A DNA stretch of 64,000 nt, from positions 1 to 64,000 of the forward strand of contig CAVRHV010000002.1 of assembly GCA_963721075.1 (NCBI GenBank), read 5' to 3'. Source of the stretch: DATFVA01 sp963721075 (lineage in GTDB: Bacteria; Bacteroidota; Ignavibacteria; Ignavibacteriales; Ignavibacteriaceae). Made by a program: the position numbers and the translations under genes. The number at the start of each line of letters is the position of its first letter. Within the stretch, counting starts at the first letter, position 1. This document shows positions 24,818 to 33,397 of this stretch, one piece after another. The notes under the pieces were generated by a model. The model was not told the origin of the DNA and made no database searches. It saw nothing but the letters and a program-made list of their open reading frames with translations.

Positions 24818-26418
24818 CAAAAAAACTTTTCTTATTACTGGTTGTTATATCTATTACTATAAATGCCCAGGAATCAACGAAAACAAGCGGTAACGTTGAG
24901 CTGCCCGATTTTATTATTACGGGTAAGGAAGTTGTTTCAGTTGAACAGGCAAAGAAAGTCCCCCCTGATTTTGTATCCACTATTTCGGGTGATTTTATTA
25001 AACCTTCATATTCACCTGAAGAACTCGAACTTAAGGAGTTCCCCAGTCCTTTGAAGAATGACCTTACCCTGTTCGATTCATTAAATTATAATCATGGCTG
25101 GCTGGAAGCGGGAGTAGGTTCTTATTTCCTTCCGACTGCAAAGCTGGTATACTCAAGTCCTCTTTCCGGCGGAATGATAGAGGCCAGAGCAGGTGTGCTG
25201 AACCAGAGAGCATATGTAAACAATAGTGAGAAGTATTCACTTAACGGCGGAGCGACATTATATTATTTCATAAACAGTGAGACTCCTGCATTCAACGGAA
25301 TGAAGCTTAAGCTTAACGGCGATCTCGCGGCTACAGGTTACAAAGTTTACGGCAGATTTTATGAGCAGGATCCTGTAGAGAAAAGAAACCTGACCACGGG
25401 TGATTTTTCATTTCTGCTGAATAACCTTTCGCATGAAAGTTTTATCTACGAAATGCAGTTTTCAGATCAGCTTGCAAATCTTGATAATCCCAATTTCTCA
25501 GAAAATCTTTTCGGTTTCGATGGTTTTGCAAAAGCCAGCTTTTCTGCTTTTAATATAAATGTGAATCTTAACTACAAGAGACAGTATATATTAAACAAGC
25601 TGCAGGATAATTCTGAATTCTACTTTATTCGTGTCCGTCCGACAGTGGGACTGACTTTGTCGGATATTCTGCGTGCAGATTTCGGAATAAGCTATGCAGA
25701 GGACGGCTACCACACATTCAGTGCTCCTTACGCTTCAGCTGCGCTTCACCTTGAAAGCAATTTAACTCTTTTCGGCGAGTTTGCTCCTACGGTTGATTTT
25801 CTTACCGAAAATTATTTTTTAAGAATGAATCCATACCTTGATGTAAGCAGCTTTACAAATCTCTTCTTTGAGAAGTCCAATGTGCTTAAAGCCGTACTTA
25901 AATATGAATACGGGAGATACTTTGAAATTGACGGGGGAGTTAAGTTCTATACTTCCGATGAAGTTCCTTATTTCAAAAATGATTTAATCAACGGAACTTT
26001 CGATCTCGCAACCACCGGGGGAAACAGCATTGCAGGTTTCCTTAATTTGTTGTTTCATCCGGGACCTTTCGGAGTATTCTACGGTACTCTTCAGTATGAG
26101 AATACAAAAGACGACTCGGGTATGTTTATACCGTATTACCCGGAGTGGACAGCTTCACTTAATTATACTTATGATTTCCAGATAGGATTAAGTACCGGAG
26201 CTTCGTTATATTATACGTCGGAAACTTTTGCAAATTTATCTAATACACAGACTCTAAATTCTTATATTGATCTCGGGTTAAATTTTTCTTATAAAATAAG
26301 TCCGGGATTTTCTCTTACGCTTAAGATGAATAATCTTTTAAACCATGAAAATTATAATTGGTACAGGTACAAAGATCTTCCATTGAATGTAACCGGTGGA
26401 GTTAAGTTTACCTGGTAA
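24814..26418 (+). CDS. Outer-membrane barrel protein, TonB-receptor-like without plug
   Basis: A 534-residue protein: signal peptide MTKKLFLLLVVISITINAQ, a short segment VELPDFIITGKE that looks like a TonB-box region, and then continuous amphipathic strands to a terminal Trp (GGVKFTW), as in outer-membrane barrels. The end (KMNNLLNHENYNWYRYKDLP) is like the last strands of TonB-dependent receptors, but I see no plug domain. It overlaps the TPR gene by four bases, so the two proteins are probably made together. Ligand unknown. Confidence 0.78.
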   Translation: MTKKLFLLLVVISITINAQESTKTSGNVELPDFIITGKEVVSVEQAKKVPPDFVSTISGDFIKPSYSPEELELKEFPSPLKNDLTLFDSLNYNHGWLEAGVGSYFLPTAKLVYSSPLSGGMIEARAGVLNQRAYVNNSEKYSLNGGATLYYFINSETPAFNGMKLKLNGDLAATGYKVYGRFYEQDPVEKRNLTTGDFSFLLNNLSHESFIYEMQFSDQLANLDNPNFSENLFGFDGFAKASFSAFNINVNLNYKRQYILNKLQDNSEFYFIRVRPTVGLTLSDILRADFGISYAEDGYHTFSAPYASAALHLESNLTLFGEFAPTVDFLTENYFLRMNPYLDVSSFTNLFFEKSNVLKAVLKYEYGRYFEIDGGVKFYTSDEVPYFKNDLINGTFDLATTGGNSIAGFLNLLFHPGPFGVFYGTLQYENTKDDSGMFIPYYPEWTASLNYTYDFQIGLSTGASLYYTSETFANLSNTQTLNSYIDLGLNFSYKISPGFSLTLKMNNLLNHENYNWYRYKDLPLNVTGGVKFTW

Positions 26419-26445
26419 ATTTTTTAATAAAACGTTACCGGTATA

Positions 26446-28372
26446 ATGAATAAAGCAGAAATAATAAGAAAGATATCAAAAAAAGCCGGGGTGCCTGACA
26501 CAGAGGCAAAGAAGTTTTTTGAGATATTTCTAAAAAACGCCTCGGAAATACTCAAGCCGGGCGAATCACTGGAAGTTTCAGGAGTAGGAATGTTCCAGCT
26601 GCGTGTTGGCCAGATTGAGAACCGAAGTTCTCAAAATCCGGATAAGGAGTATATTTATTCTGACCTTATTGTGTATATGAATAAAGATGAAGATGTCCCG
26701 CATGATGAAGAAATAATTTTCAATGTTCCCTCTGGTATAGAGAAGGAATACCAGCCTGTTGATTCATATTTCAGTTTAAGTATCGGTAAACCTGTTATTC
26801 CTCTCAAAGGAGTAAAAGAAACCGAATTTTTTATTCCACCTTCAGGTACAGAATTGAGAAGTCTGCTCGAATCAAAGATTGCCAGGCTCATCAGCGAAGC
26901 CGAAAAGATCGGCGGAGGCAAGGAGACCGAGACAATTCATCTGGATGATGAAGAGAGTTCCGAGGAGCAGACCGACCGGAAGAAACCCGGAGAAGGAAAT
27001 ACTCAGGATGAAATCCGTGTACCTAACAGAAGCGATTTTCTGAAGACAAGAGAATTCGAGAACCTTTCCTGGGACTTTGGCGAGAATCTTTCCGATGAAA
27101 TTGAGGAAGAATCGATCCTCGATACCGAATTAGAAAAAGAAGAGACAGTTCCGGAGGATGAATCTCCGAAGTATGAACCGGTAGAAAAAGAACCGGCTGA
27201 TCTTAAGCCTGAATTTGAGGAAGAAACCGGTGATGAAGTAAATGAGGAGGATATTTTTGAAGAAGTTATTGACGAAGATGAAGATGAAACTGTATACTTT
27301 GAAAATGAAGGTGAGGACCTGTCAGGTTCATTGAATAAAAGGGATGAGTCGGAGACTGAAGAAGATATTAGCAGGGATCATTATTCAGGGAAATCTGATT
27401 TCGCGGAAACGGCAGAATCTGAAAAAGAAGAAGAGGAGGTTCAGGAAGAGGAAGCTCAATCGGTTCAGCCTGAAGAAGAATCCGCTGTACCGGAAACAAC
27501 CGGGATTGAAGAAAAGACAGAAGAACCTGACATAAAGTCGACCCCGCCCGAACCGGAGGAACCAATATTAAAGAATTTTCAGCGTGTTCGTTCACTAACA
27601 AGAGAATTTACCACTACCGAGTTTGATCATACCGAAGAATCAGAAGAGGAAAAACCCAGACGAGTTACCGAAGTCCGCGGCGGCTACCAGAAGGTACGCA
27701 GAACCACGGCGGAGTTTAATTTTGATCTTTCGGGGATCGAAGGACTGGATGAAATTGATGACGAAAAGCCTGTTAAGGAGAAAAAACGCGGCAGGGAATA
27801 TCAGGGATACAAAAAACGCAGTTTTGTTCCTTCTCTTATAATTGCCCTGGTTGTTGTAATTGCTTTAGCAGTAATCATTTTCCTCTACTTTAAACTGAAA
27901 AGCACTAATAGTGAATTAGCGGACCAGAACTCTGCGGGTAAAAACGGACAGACAACAACAGTAGAAAGAAATTATGATGTGCCGGTCACTTATCCTTATA
28001 ATAAATCGGATGAGAATAAGACCCCGGAAAATGGAACCGTTGATAATCAGCAGGGTAAAAACGAAACTGAATTAAAGACTGAAGAAAAATACTAATGCAG
28101 CGAAGCCGGATATGGCAGAGATCAGGGAACCGGTAAATGCCCGGAGGATCGGAAATTATATATACCAGTATCCGGAAGGGGTGGTAGTACAGGTTTCCTC
28201 CTGGAAGAGTAAATCGATTGCTCTGAGTGAAGTTCAGAGATACAGGGATGCCGGTTATACGGCATTTGCTGAAAAAGCTGAGATACAGGGGATGGGACTG
28301 TATTACAGGGTTAGAGTAGGATACTTTAAATCCCTGAGTGAAGCAGAAAATTTTGTAAACGGAAATCACTAA
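26446..28372 (+). CDS. HU domain - membrane helix - SPOR domain fusion protein (frameshifted)
   Basis: One protein of about 640 residues. Residues 1-90 are an HU-like DNA-binding domain (NKAEIIRKISKKAGVPDTEAKKFF, LEVSGVGMFQLRVGQ) of the HU-CCDC81 type. A long, very acidic Glu-rich segment (about 165-450) follows. A membrane helix spans about 462-484 (SLIIALVVVIALAVIIFLYF), then a linker and a C-terminal SPOR domain (VVVQVSSWKSKSIALSEVQRYRDAG, YYRVRVGYFKSLSEAENFV). The SPOR part is in another frame; the break is one extra A in the run 28085-28089. No Shine-Dalgarno precedes the only ATG of the second frame (28112), so separate translation is unlikely. SPOR domains bind denuded septal peptidoglycan. 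It precedes ExbB by 27 bases. Confidence 0.8.
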
Positions 28373-28398
28373 TTATAATGTAAAGGAAAAGGAAGACT

Positions 28399-29055
28399 AT
28401 GGAGTTGTTTTCAATATTTCTCAAAGGCGGAATAATCATGTGGTTTATTCTGGCCTGCTCTATAATAGGACTGACAGTGATTATAGACAGATATATTGTG
28501 ATTCGAAAAGCGAAAATAAACGTTCCTGCTTTTATGGTAAGAATAAGAGGAATGCTCAAGAAAAAAGATATCAGCGGGGCGATCAGCTACTGTATGGAGG
28601 AAAAGTCGCCTGTAGCAAACATTATTCGTAAAGGCCTCACTAAATATAAACTTGGTCATGAGAGAGTTAAGGAAGCAATTGAAAATGCAGGCCGCCAGGA
28701 AATAAGCAAGCTGGAAAAAGGCCTTGCCGTTCTGGCATCTATCTCCGGTATAGCGCCTTTACTCGGATTTCTCGGAACCGTAACAGGTATGATTACCGCC
28801 TTTATGACCATAGAGGATCTTGCAGGTTCGGCTAACCCGGCGGATCTTGCAGGCGGCATCTGGGAAGCGCTGCTTACTACGGCTTTCGGACTTATGGTAG
28901 GAATTCCCGCCCTGGCATTTTACAATTATTTCATCGGTGCGGTAAAAAAACTTGTAGGGGATATGGAAACAGTAGCCAATGATGTTGTTGATATTATACA
29001 GGACAGCTCCGCTTCGCAGTCGGAATTCGAAGAAGAAATAGAAATTGATATATAG
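28399..29055 (+). CDS. exbB: MotA/TolQ/ExbB proton channel family protein
   Basis: A 218-residue inner-membrane protein with three membrane helices: about 10-30 (GGIIMWFILACSIIGLTVII), 115-140 (LAVLASISGIAPLLGFLGTVTGMI) and 155-180 (GIWEALLTTAFGLMVGIPALAFY). The APLLGFLGTVTGMI motif and the following AF.....AGGIWEALLTTA are family hallmarks. With ExbD/TolR it forms the proton-driven stator that powers TonB or TolA. ExbD follows nine bases later. Whether TolQ- or ExbB-like cannot be said from this sequence alone. Confidence 0.92.
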   Translation: MELFSIFLKGGIIMWFILACSIIGLTVIIDRYIVIRKAKINVPAFMVRIRGMLKKKDISGAISYCMEEKSPVANIIRKGLTKYKLGHERVKEAIENAGRQEISKLEKGLAVLASISGIAPLLGFLGTVTGMITAFMTIEDLAGSANPADLAGGIWEALLTTAFGLMVGIPALAFYNYFIGAVKKLVGDMETVANDVVDIIQDSSASQSEFEEEIEIDI

Positions 29056-29063
29056 GCAGCCAT

Positions 29064-29468
29064 ATGAAATTTAATACGTCAAACGAGCCGCTTGCAATTT
29101 TCAGTTATTCATCATTAACTGATATAGTCATGCTGCTGCTCATTTTCTTTCTCCTTACGTCTCAGTTCGTTATTCAGACAGGAGTTAAAGTTAAACTTCC
29201 GGGTTCCAAAACCAATGAGCAGACTGCGTCTTCGCAGCTGATAGTAACTCTTACTTCGGCTGGAGGAATCTTTGCAGGTAAAGATGAAGTTACTATCGAA
29301 GAGCTGCCGGCAAGACTTGCTCTGATGAAAGGCGAAGGTAAAGAACAGAACCTGGTAATCCGTGCCGATAAATCGGTTCCGGTAGAACTTGTGATAAAAG
29401 TAATCGATGCTGCAAAGGCGACGAATATAGATAAGTTTACTATTCAGACAGAAAAAGAACAACTATAA
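29064..29468 (+). CDS. exbD: ExbD/TolR family biopolymer transport protein
   Basis: A 134-residue protein with one N-terminal membrane helix (SLTDIVMLLLIFFLLTSQFV), where the Asp of SLTDIVM is the conserved proton-carrying residue, followed by a periplasmic domain with VIRADKSVPVELVIKVIDAAK, typical of ExbD/TolR. It works with the ExbB/TolQ protein encoded directly before it and the TonB/TolA-like protein directly after it. Confidence 0.93.
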   Translation: MKFNTSNEPLAIFSYSSLTDIVMLLLIFFLLTSQFVIQTGVKVKLPGSKTNEQTASSQLIVTLTSAGGIFAGKDEVTIEELPARLALMKGEGKEQNLVIRADKSVPVELVIKVIDAAKATNIDKFTIQTEKEQL

Positions 29469-29483
29469 CACTGTTTCATAACG

Positions 29484-30179
29484 ATGACTTATAATTCAAT
29501 ACGACATATCTCCTTTTCGATCTCTATGATTATTCACATAATCATCTTTATTCTGCTTCTTTTTATTAAGTTTTCAATGGATTATCCACCCCGTGATTAT
29601 GTTGAACTTTCTTTCGGCAAATCCAGCCAGCCGGGTTCATCTGGTGCTATAGGAACTCAGATTAACCAGGTTGAAGAAAATGCAAAAGCCGAAACCAATG
29701 AAACTGTTGATAAAAGCAAAGAGGTTAAGGAAGTCGAGCTTCCGAAGGCCAAAAATACATCAGAAGAAAACGTAGTTAAACCTGCCGATAAGCAGAAAGA
29801 AGAGACTAAAACAGTAAAAACGGAAACAAAGGAAAACACAGATTCAAAAGTAACTACCGTAGGCCAGGGAAATAAGGCAGAAGGGGAGGGAAGCTTTGGT
29901 TTTGATATCGACTGGGGAGGCCAGGGCACAAGGAAAATATACAGCTATATTCTTCCCACTTATCCTGAAGGAGTTAATAAAGAGATTGATATACGACTTA
30001 GATTCTCAATTCTTCCGGATGGTACAGTCGGCAATATTCTGCCGCTAACCAAGGCGGATACGCGGCTGGAGAATGCGGCGATAAATTCTTTGCGTCAATG
30101 GAGATTTGAAGCCCTGGCACCGGGACAAAAACAAACCGAACAGGCCGCCGTTATAGTGTTCCCTTACCGCCTGCAATAA
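29484..30179 (+). CDS. tonB: TonB/TolA-family energy transducer
   Basis: A 231-residue protein: short cytoplasmic N-terminus, membrane helix at about 10-30 (FSISMIIHIIIFILLLFI), a Lys/Glu/Thr-rich periplasmic spacer (about 60-130) and a C-terminal TonB domain (IRLRFSILPDGTVGNILPLTKAD, LENAAINSLRQWRFEALAPG). The C-terminal domain contacts outer-membrane partners and is pulled by ExbB/ExbD. It is the last gene of a rightward run from the TPR gene onwards; no T-run terminator is visible, only the dispersed repeat at 30250. Confidence 0.9.
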   Translation: MTYNSIRHISFSISMIIHIIIFILLLFIKFSMDYPPRDYVELSFGKSSQPGSSGAIGTQINQVEENAKAETNETVDKSKEVKEVELPKAKNTSEENVVKPADKQKEETKTVKTETKENTDSKVTTVGQGNKAEGEGSFGFDIDWGGQGTRKIYSYILPTYPEGVNKEIDIRLRFSILPDGTVGNILPLTKADTRLENAAINSLRQWRFEALAPGQKQTEQAAVIVFPYRLQ

Positions 30180-30249
30180 GACGTTAAATAAGGTCATTTT
30201 CGAGTTACCCCCAAAAACATTTGCTCTTATTTATAAAAGAATGATAATA

Positions 30250-30278
30250 TGTCATTTCGACCGCGAGGGAGAAATCTT
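30250..30278. repeat. Dispersed repeat, copy 2 (TCGACCG type)
   Basis: TGTCATTTCGACCGCGAGGG then AGAAATCTT, close to 19461-19488. It is between the convergent tonB and a small membrane gene. A partial second unit (CGACTGAGAAATCTT) follows at 30306-30320 and reaches the stop codon of the membrane gene. Confidence 0.6.
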
Positions 30279-30318
30279 TCATTTATGTCATTAGTAGGGA
30301 GTCCTCGACTGAGAAATC

Positions 30319-30624
30319 TTAAGAGGTTGTTTCCTGTGTCTTCGATTCTGTTTCTTCTTCTCTGTAGTAAATCCTGTAAAAGAAATACTCTCCTATCGTT
30401 AATAGTGTAAGTGAAAAAGTATCCCTGTCAAAATACAACCCCAGCCCCTGAGGTTCCATCACGACCTTTGCTATAATTCCTGTAATAGACCACCCGACAG
30501 CAAAAAGAACCGCAATTAAACCGAGGTTCAGAAAACCGGATTTCAGGTTTTCGCTCTGCCATTTTTTAGTAAATACTATCAGGGCAAATACCAGATGGAG
30601 AAAAAATATAAATGCGGATATCAT
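30319..30624 (-). CDS. Small membrane protein of unknown function
   Basis: A 101-residue protein with three predicted membrane helices (ISAFIFFLHLVFALIVF, FLNLGLIAVLFAVGWSITGII, and a weaker one near TLLTIGEYFFYRIY) and a charged, Thr/Ser-rich tail. I do not recognise the family. It is the last of four leftward genes (30319-32466) that all look membrane-bound or exported. The adjoining gene starts 24 bases upstream. Confidence 0.7.
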   Translation of the reverse strand: MISAFIFFLHLVFALIVFTKKWQSENLKSGFLNLGLIAVLFAVGWSITGIIAKVVMEPQGLGLYFDRDTFSLTLLTIGEYFFYRIYYREEETESKTQETTS

Positions 30625-30648
30625 GTTACTTCTCTTTTAAGCCGGTAA

Positions 30649-31152
30649 TCAAACGGGGGTTCTGCGATTTACAATTATTCTGCCCAGCAGACCGCCGAGC
30701 AATCCAAAAATTGAATCAACAATCAGGTTACTTATCAGTATAAATACTGTATAAAGAAGGGAAAATCCGGTTGATGTAATCTGCTGTGCCATACCGTTCA
30801 TAAGGTCGAGGGTCTGCTTTCCCGCTTCTCCGAAGTTAAAACCTTCAAGAACTTCCTTTGTTTGTGGAAGTGTTTCTACAAAATCATTTGTACGGGTGAA
30901 AAGCGTGATAATCACATCAAAGAATGTAGAAAACAGTGCTGCAAATAGTCCGGTGAGAAAACCTATAAGCAGTCCGGTACTAACTGAGATACTGGTATCA
31001 CCATAAAGCGTTTTTTTATAAAGAAGTAGTGCAGTCAGAGCAGCCAGCGGAACAATAAGGCAGCATCCGAATTCTCTGACACCTGGAACTGTTGTAAGAA
31101 CAGCAGCACCGAATCCTGTAACAAGAGATGGCAAATAGTTTTTATTGGGCAT
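30649..31152 (-). CDS. Membrane protein, DUF4199-like
   Basis: A 167-residue hydrophobic protein with four or five membrane helices (LVTGFGAAVLTTVPG, IVPLAALTALLLY, GLLIGFLTGLFAALFSTFF, LLYTVFILISNLIVDSIFGLLGG). The overall plan, with a long hydrophilic loop before the last helices, is like DUF4199 proteins of Bacteroidota, but this is a weak recognition. It overlaps the DUF2085 gene upstream by about ten bases. Function unknown. Confidence 0.68.
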   Translation of the reverse strand: MPNKNYLPSLVTGFGAAVLTTVPGVREFGCCLIVPLAALTALLLYKKTLYGDTSISVSTGLLIGFLTGLFAALFSTFFDVIITLFTRTNDFVETLPQTKEVLEGFNFGEAGKQTLDLMNGMAQQITSTGFSLLYTVFILISNLIVDSIFGLLGGLLGRIIVNRRTPV

Positions 31153-31618
31153 GTGAACTAAGGTTAAACTCTAAAAAATAATCTTCAATACCTGTAAAAA
31201 TATAAAGAATAGAAGCCGATCCCAAAATCATACCTGTGCTGAAAGCAACCCACTTAGAGTAGTCATAAATTCCTGCCGAATAAAATATTACATCGGCGGC
31301 CATAGGGATCATACTATATAAAAGCCATTTTTTATCCCGCGGCCTCAGCCTACTGAATAATAACCCTGCTATTGAGAAAATAGCAGCCCCTGAATAGATC
31401 CCGGTGCATCTCGCACATACTTCAAGTTTATAGCCTCCTATGAAGAAAGATTTGGCAGCATCCTGGTGGCATACAAGGGAATATATTTTATCCGGGAACA
31501 ATCCGGGAAAAATTAAAGGGAAGCCGTAACTGAAAAGTACATTTGAAAATAAACCCGCAAACCAAACGAAAGTAATGAAGGCAAGCAGGAATTTTATATA
31601 GGAAGCCTTTCCGTTCAA
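31142..31618 (-). CDS. DUF2085 family membrane protein
   Basis: A 158-residue polytopic protein. The family motif is well kept: LVCHQDAAKSFFIGG followed by EVCARCTGIYSGAAI, with one Cys-His pair and a CARC pair that could hold metal or haem. Three to four hydrophobic helices surround it. DUF2085 proteins are widespread in this phylum and without assigned function. The gene overlaps its neighbours on both sides by a few bases, so it is in one operon with a beta-propeller protein and two small membrane proteins. Confidence 0.85.
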   Translation of the reverse strand: MNGKASYIKFLLAFITFVWFAGLFSNVLFSYGFPLIFPGLFPDKIYSLVCHQDAAKSFFIGGYKLEVCARCTGIYSGAAIFSIAGLLFSRLRPRDKKWLLYSMIPMAADVIFYSAGIYDYSKWVAFSTGMILGSASILYIFTGIEDYFLEFNLSSHAQ

Positions 31619-32466
31619 CTTTTCACCAGACTGTAAATTCTTATTTGGTCATCCATAAGAATATACAGCTTTCCGTTAAAGATAAGACTGCTTACAATAG
31701 GCGAATTAAGTTCGTCGTCTGTTTTTAATTCTGAAAATTTGAATGATCCTGATTTAAGGTTCGTCAGAAGAATTTGGTTATCCGTGTTAATCAGCAGGTT
31801 ATTAAAAGTAATACTTATGCTTTTCAGATCAATTCCTGTTTCCAGCTCGTTAATTCCGTTGCCATACTGATCAAACAGTATGATATTGCGGCCGTCAATA
31901 ACATAAAGCACATTAGCGGGGGAGACGACCATCTGTTTTGGATTTCTTAGTGCATACGAGCCGCCGTCGAAGCCTCCGAAGTTTAAAATGAAGTGACCAA
32001 ACAGATCGAATTTCAGTATTCTTTTATTTTCGGAATCCAGTATGAAGAGATCCCCCTGGTTTGATGTTACAGCACTCAGCGGATAGCCAAACCGTTCGGC
32101 AGAATTATCACTTTCCCTGGTATAAAGGAGAGATATAAAATTAAGATCCTTATCAAACCTCTGTATCCTGTGATTATTCTTATCAGATACATAAACACTC
32201 AAAGTGTTGGCGAATACATCCACCGGCTGATCGAAATTTCCTTCATCCCATCCATATCCCCCGACATCTTTCAGAAAGTTCCCGAGAGTATCGAGCTTGT
32301 ATACTTCATCTGTAGCTGCATCTGTTACATAAAGAATCCCGGCTGAATTTATGGTAAATGAAGACGCATTCTTAAATTTGCCGATCGAGAGCTGATAGCT
32401 GAATGTCTGTGCCGATACCTGCAGCGAGATCAGCAGAAAGGTGATTAACCCTGAATAAAATCTCAT
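31615..32466 (-). CDS. Exported NHL/6-bladed beta-propeller protein
   Basis: A 283-residue protein with signal peptide (MRFYSGLITFLLISLQVSAQ) and repeated NHL-type blades: GILYVTDAATDEVYKLDTLG, LSVYVSDKNNHRIQRFDKDL, GDLFILDSENKRILKFDLFG, NVLYVIDGRNIILFDQYG. Such propellers bind proteins or act as scaffolds; no catalytic site is apparent. First gene of the four-gene leftward unit. The region to its right carries two tRNA genes. Confidence 0.85.
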   Translation of the reverse strand: MRFYSGLITFLLISLQVSAQTFSYQLSIGKFKNASSFTINSAGILYVTDAATDEVYKLDTLGNFLKDVGGYGWDEGNFDQPVDVFANTLSVYVSDKNNHRIQRFDKDLNFISLLYTRESDNSAERFGYPLSAVTSNQGDLFILDSENKRILKFDLFGHFILNFGGFDGGSYALRNPKQMVVSPANVLYVIDGRNIILFDQYGNGINELETGIDLKSISITFNNLLINTDNQILLTNLKSGSFKFSELKTDDELNSPIVSSLIFNGKLYILMDDQIRIYSLVKS

Positions 32467-32629
32467 TTTACATAAACCATTATAGTAATTGAATTTAAAA
32501 TATATATAGCTGATTAAAATTAAAAGGCAGATGAGTTTCTGACATTCATCCGAAAAAATTAATCAGTTCTGTATTTATATTTGGTTATATTGTGAGAAAT
32601 GTTTTATTTTTGAACCTCGAAAATAAAAT

Positions 32630-32702
32630 TGCCTCGTGGTGTAACTGGCAACACGTCTGACTCTGGATCAGAAGAGTCCAGGTTCGAGCCCTGGCGAGGC
32701 AA
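32630..32702 (+). tRNA. tRNA-Gln (anticodon CTG)
   Basis: Acceptor stem TGCCTCG/CGAGGCA, anticodon stem TCTGA/TCAGA enclosing the loop CTCTGGA with anticodon CTG, T arm CAGGTTCGAGCCCTG. A U1-A72 pair at the top of the acceptor stem is normal for tRNA-Gln. CCA is not encoded. Confidence 0.93.
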
Positions 32703-32766
32703 CAATAGTAATGAACAATGAATAATTTACAATTGATAATTATAAATTGTTCATTTTTTTAATACA

Positions 32767-32840
32767 GGCGCGTTCGTCTAGTGGCTTAGGACGCCGCCCT
32801 CTCAAGGCGGAGATCACGGGTTCGAATCCCGTACGCGCTA
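32767..32840 (+). tRNA. tRNA-Glu (anticodon CTC)
   Basis: Acceptor stem GGCGCGT/ACGCGCT with a G-U closing pair, D-arm TCGTCTAGTGGCTTAGGAC typical of tRNA-Glu, anticodon stem CCGCC/GGCGG with loop CTCTCAA (anticodon CTC) and T arm CGGGTTCGAATCCCG. It lies 64 bases after tRNA-Gln; both may be one transcript. Confidence 0.93.
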
Positions 32841-32920
32841 CTAAGTTTCTTCAACTCTTTTGAATACTGAATTTGTCCCTCCCCAATTATTTTTTATCCA
32901 TGTAATTCTGTTAATATGCT

Positions 32921-32933
32921 GCCGCAATGCGGC
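32921..32933. repeat. GC-rich REP-like palindrome
   Basis: GCCGCAATGCGGC, nearly identical to 376-388 and similar to 11906-11921. It lies in the 212-base gap between tRNA-Glu and the ferredoxin gene, which otherwise shows nothing but AT-rich sequence. Confidence 0.5.
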
Positions 32934-33052
32934 TATGAGACATTTACTAATACGCAATTGCTATATAGCAGAGAAATGGTTTATTATTTATGTTTTAATC
33001 ATTGTAAATTATAAATTATTCATTATTAATTTTTAATTGTTGTTTATCTTCT

Positions 33053-33397
33053 ATGAAGCGATACGAAAAACATATATTCGTCTGTGAAAATAAAAGACCG
33101 CCTGATGATCCCCGCGGATGCTGCTCAGATAAAGGAAGCGTTGAGATCAGGGCCAAAATGAAAGAAAGAGTAAAGCAGCTGGGATTAAAGCCGAAGGTAC
33201 GCGTAAATTCGTCGGGCTGCCTTGATGCGTGTGAATTCGGTCCCAGTATCGTCGTTTATCCCGAGCAGATATGGTATAGTCACGTTACTATTGACGATGT
33301 GGAGGAAATCATTCAGAGTCATATTATAAACAATAAACCGGTGGAGAGATTACTAAACAAACACCCAAAATTTAATCAGGATAAAAATGAAGGGTAA
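33053..33397 (+). CDS. Thioredoxin-like [2Fe-2S] ferredoxin
   Basis: A 114-residue protein of the shethna/thioredoxin-fold ferredoxin family (as in the NuoE C-terminal half and the small ferredoxins of cyanobacteria). Cluster ligands are the Cys of FVCENKRP, one of the pair in RGCCSDKGS and the pair in SGCLDACEFGP. It carries electrons in the cytoplasm; partner unknown. The next gene, nth, starts eleven bases before its stop, so the two are coupled; nth also carries an iron-sulfur cluster. Confidence 0.87.
   Translation: MKRYEKHIFVCENKRPPDDPRGCCSDKGSVEIRAKMKERVKQLGLKPKVRVNSSGCLDACEFGPSIVVYPEQIWYSHVTIDDVEEIIQSHIINNKPVERLLNKHPKFNQDKNEG

Noticed and set aside
28112..28372. SPOR domain as a separate small gene
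   Set aside because: No Shine-Dalgarno before the ATG, and the frame joins the upstream HU/membrane gene by removing one A from a run of five; a separate SPOR protein without signal peptide would not reach the periplasm.
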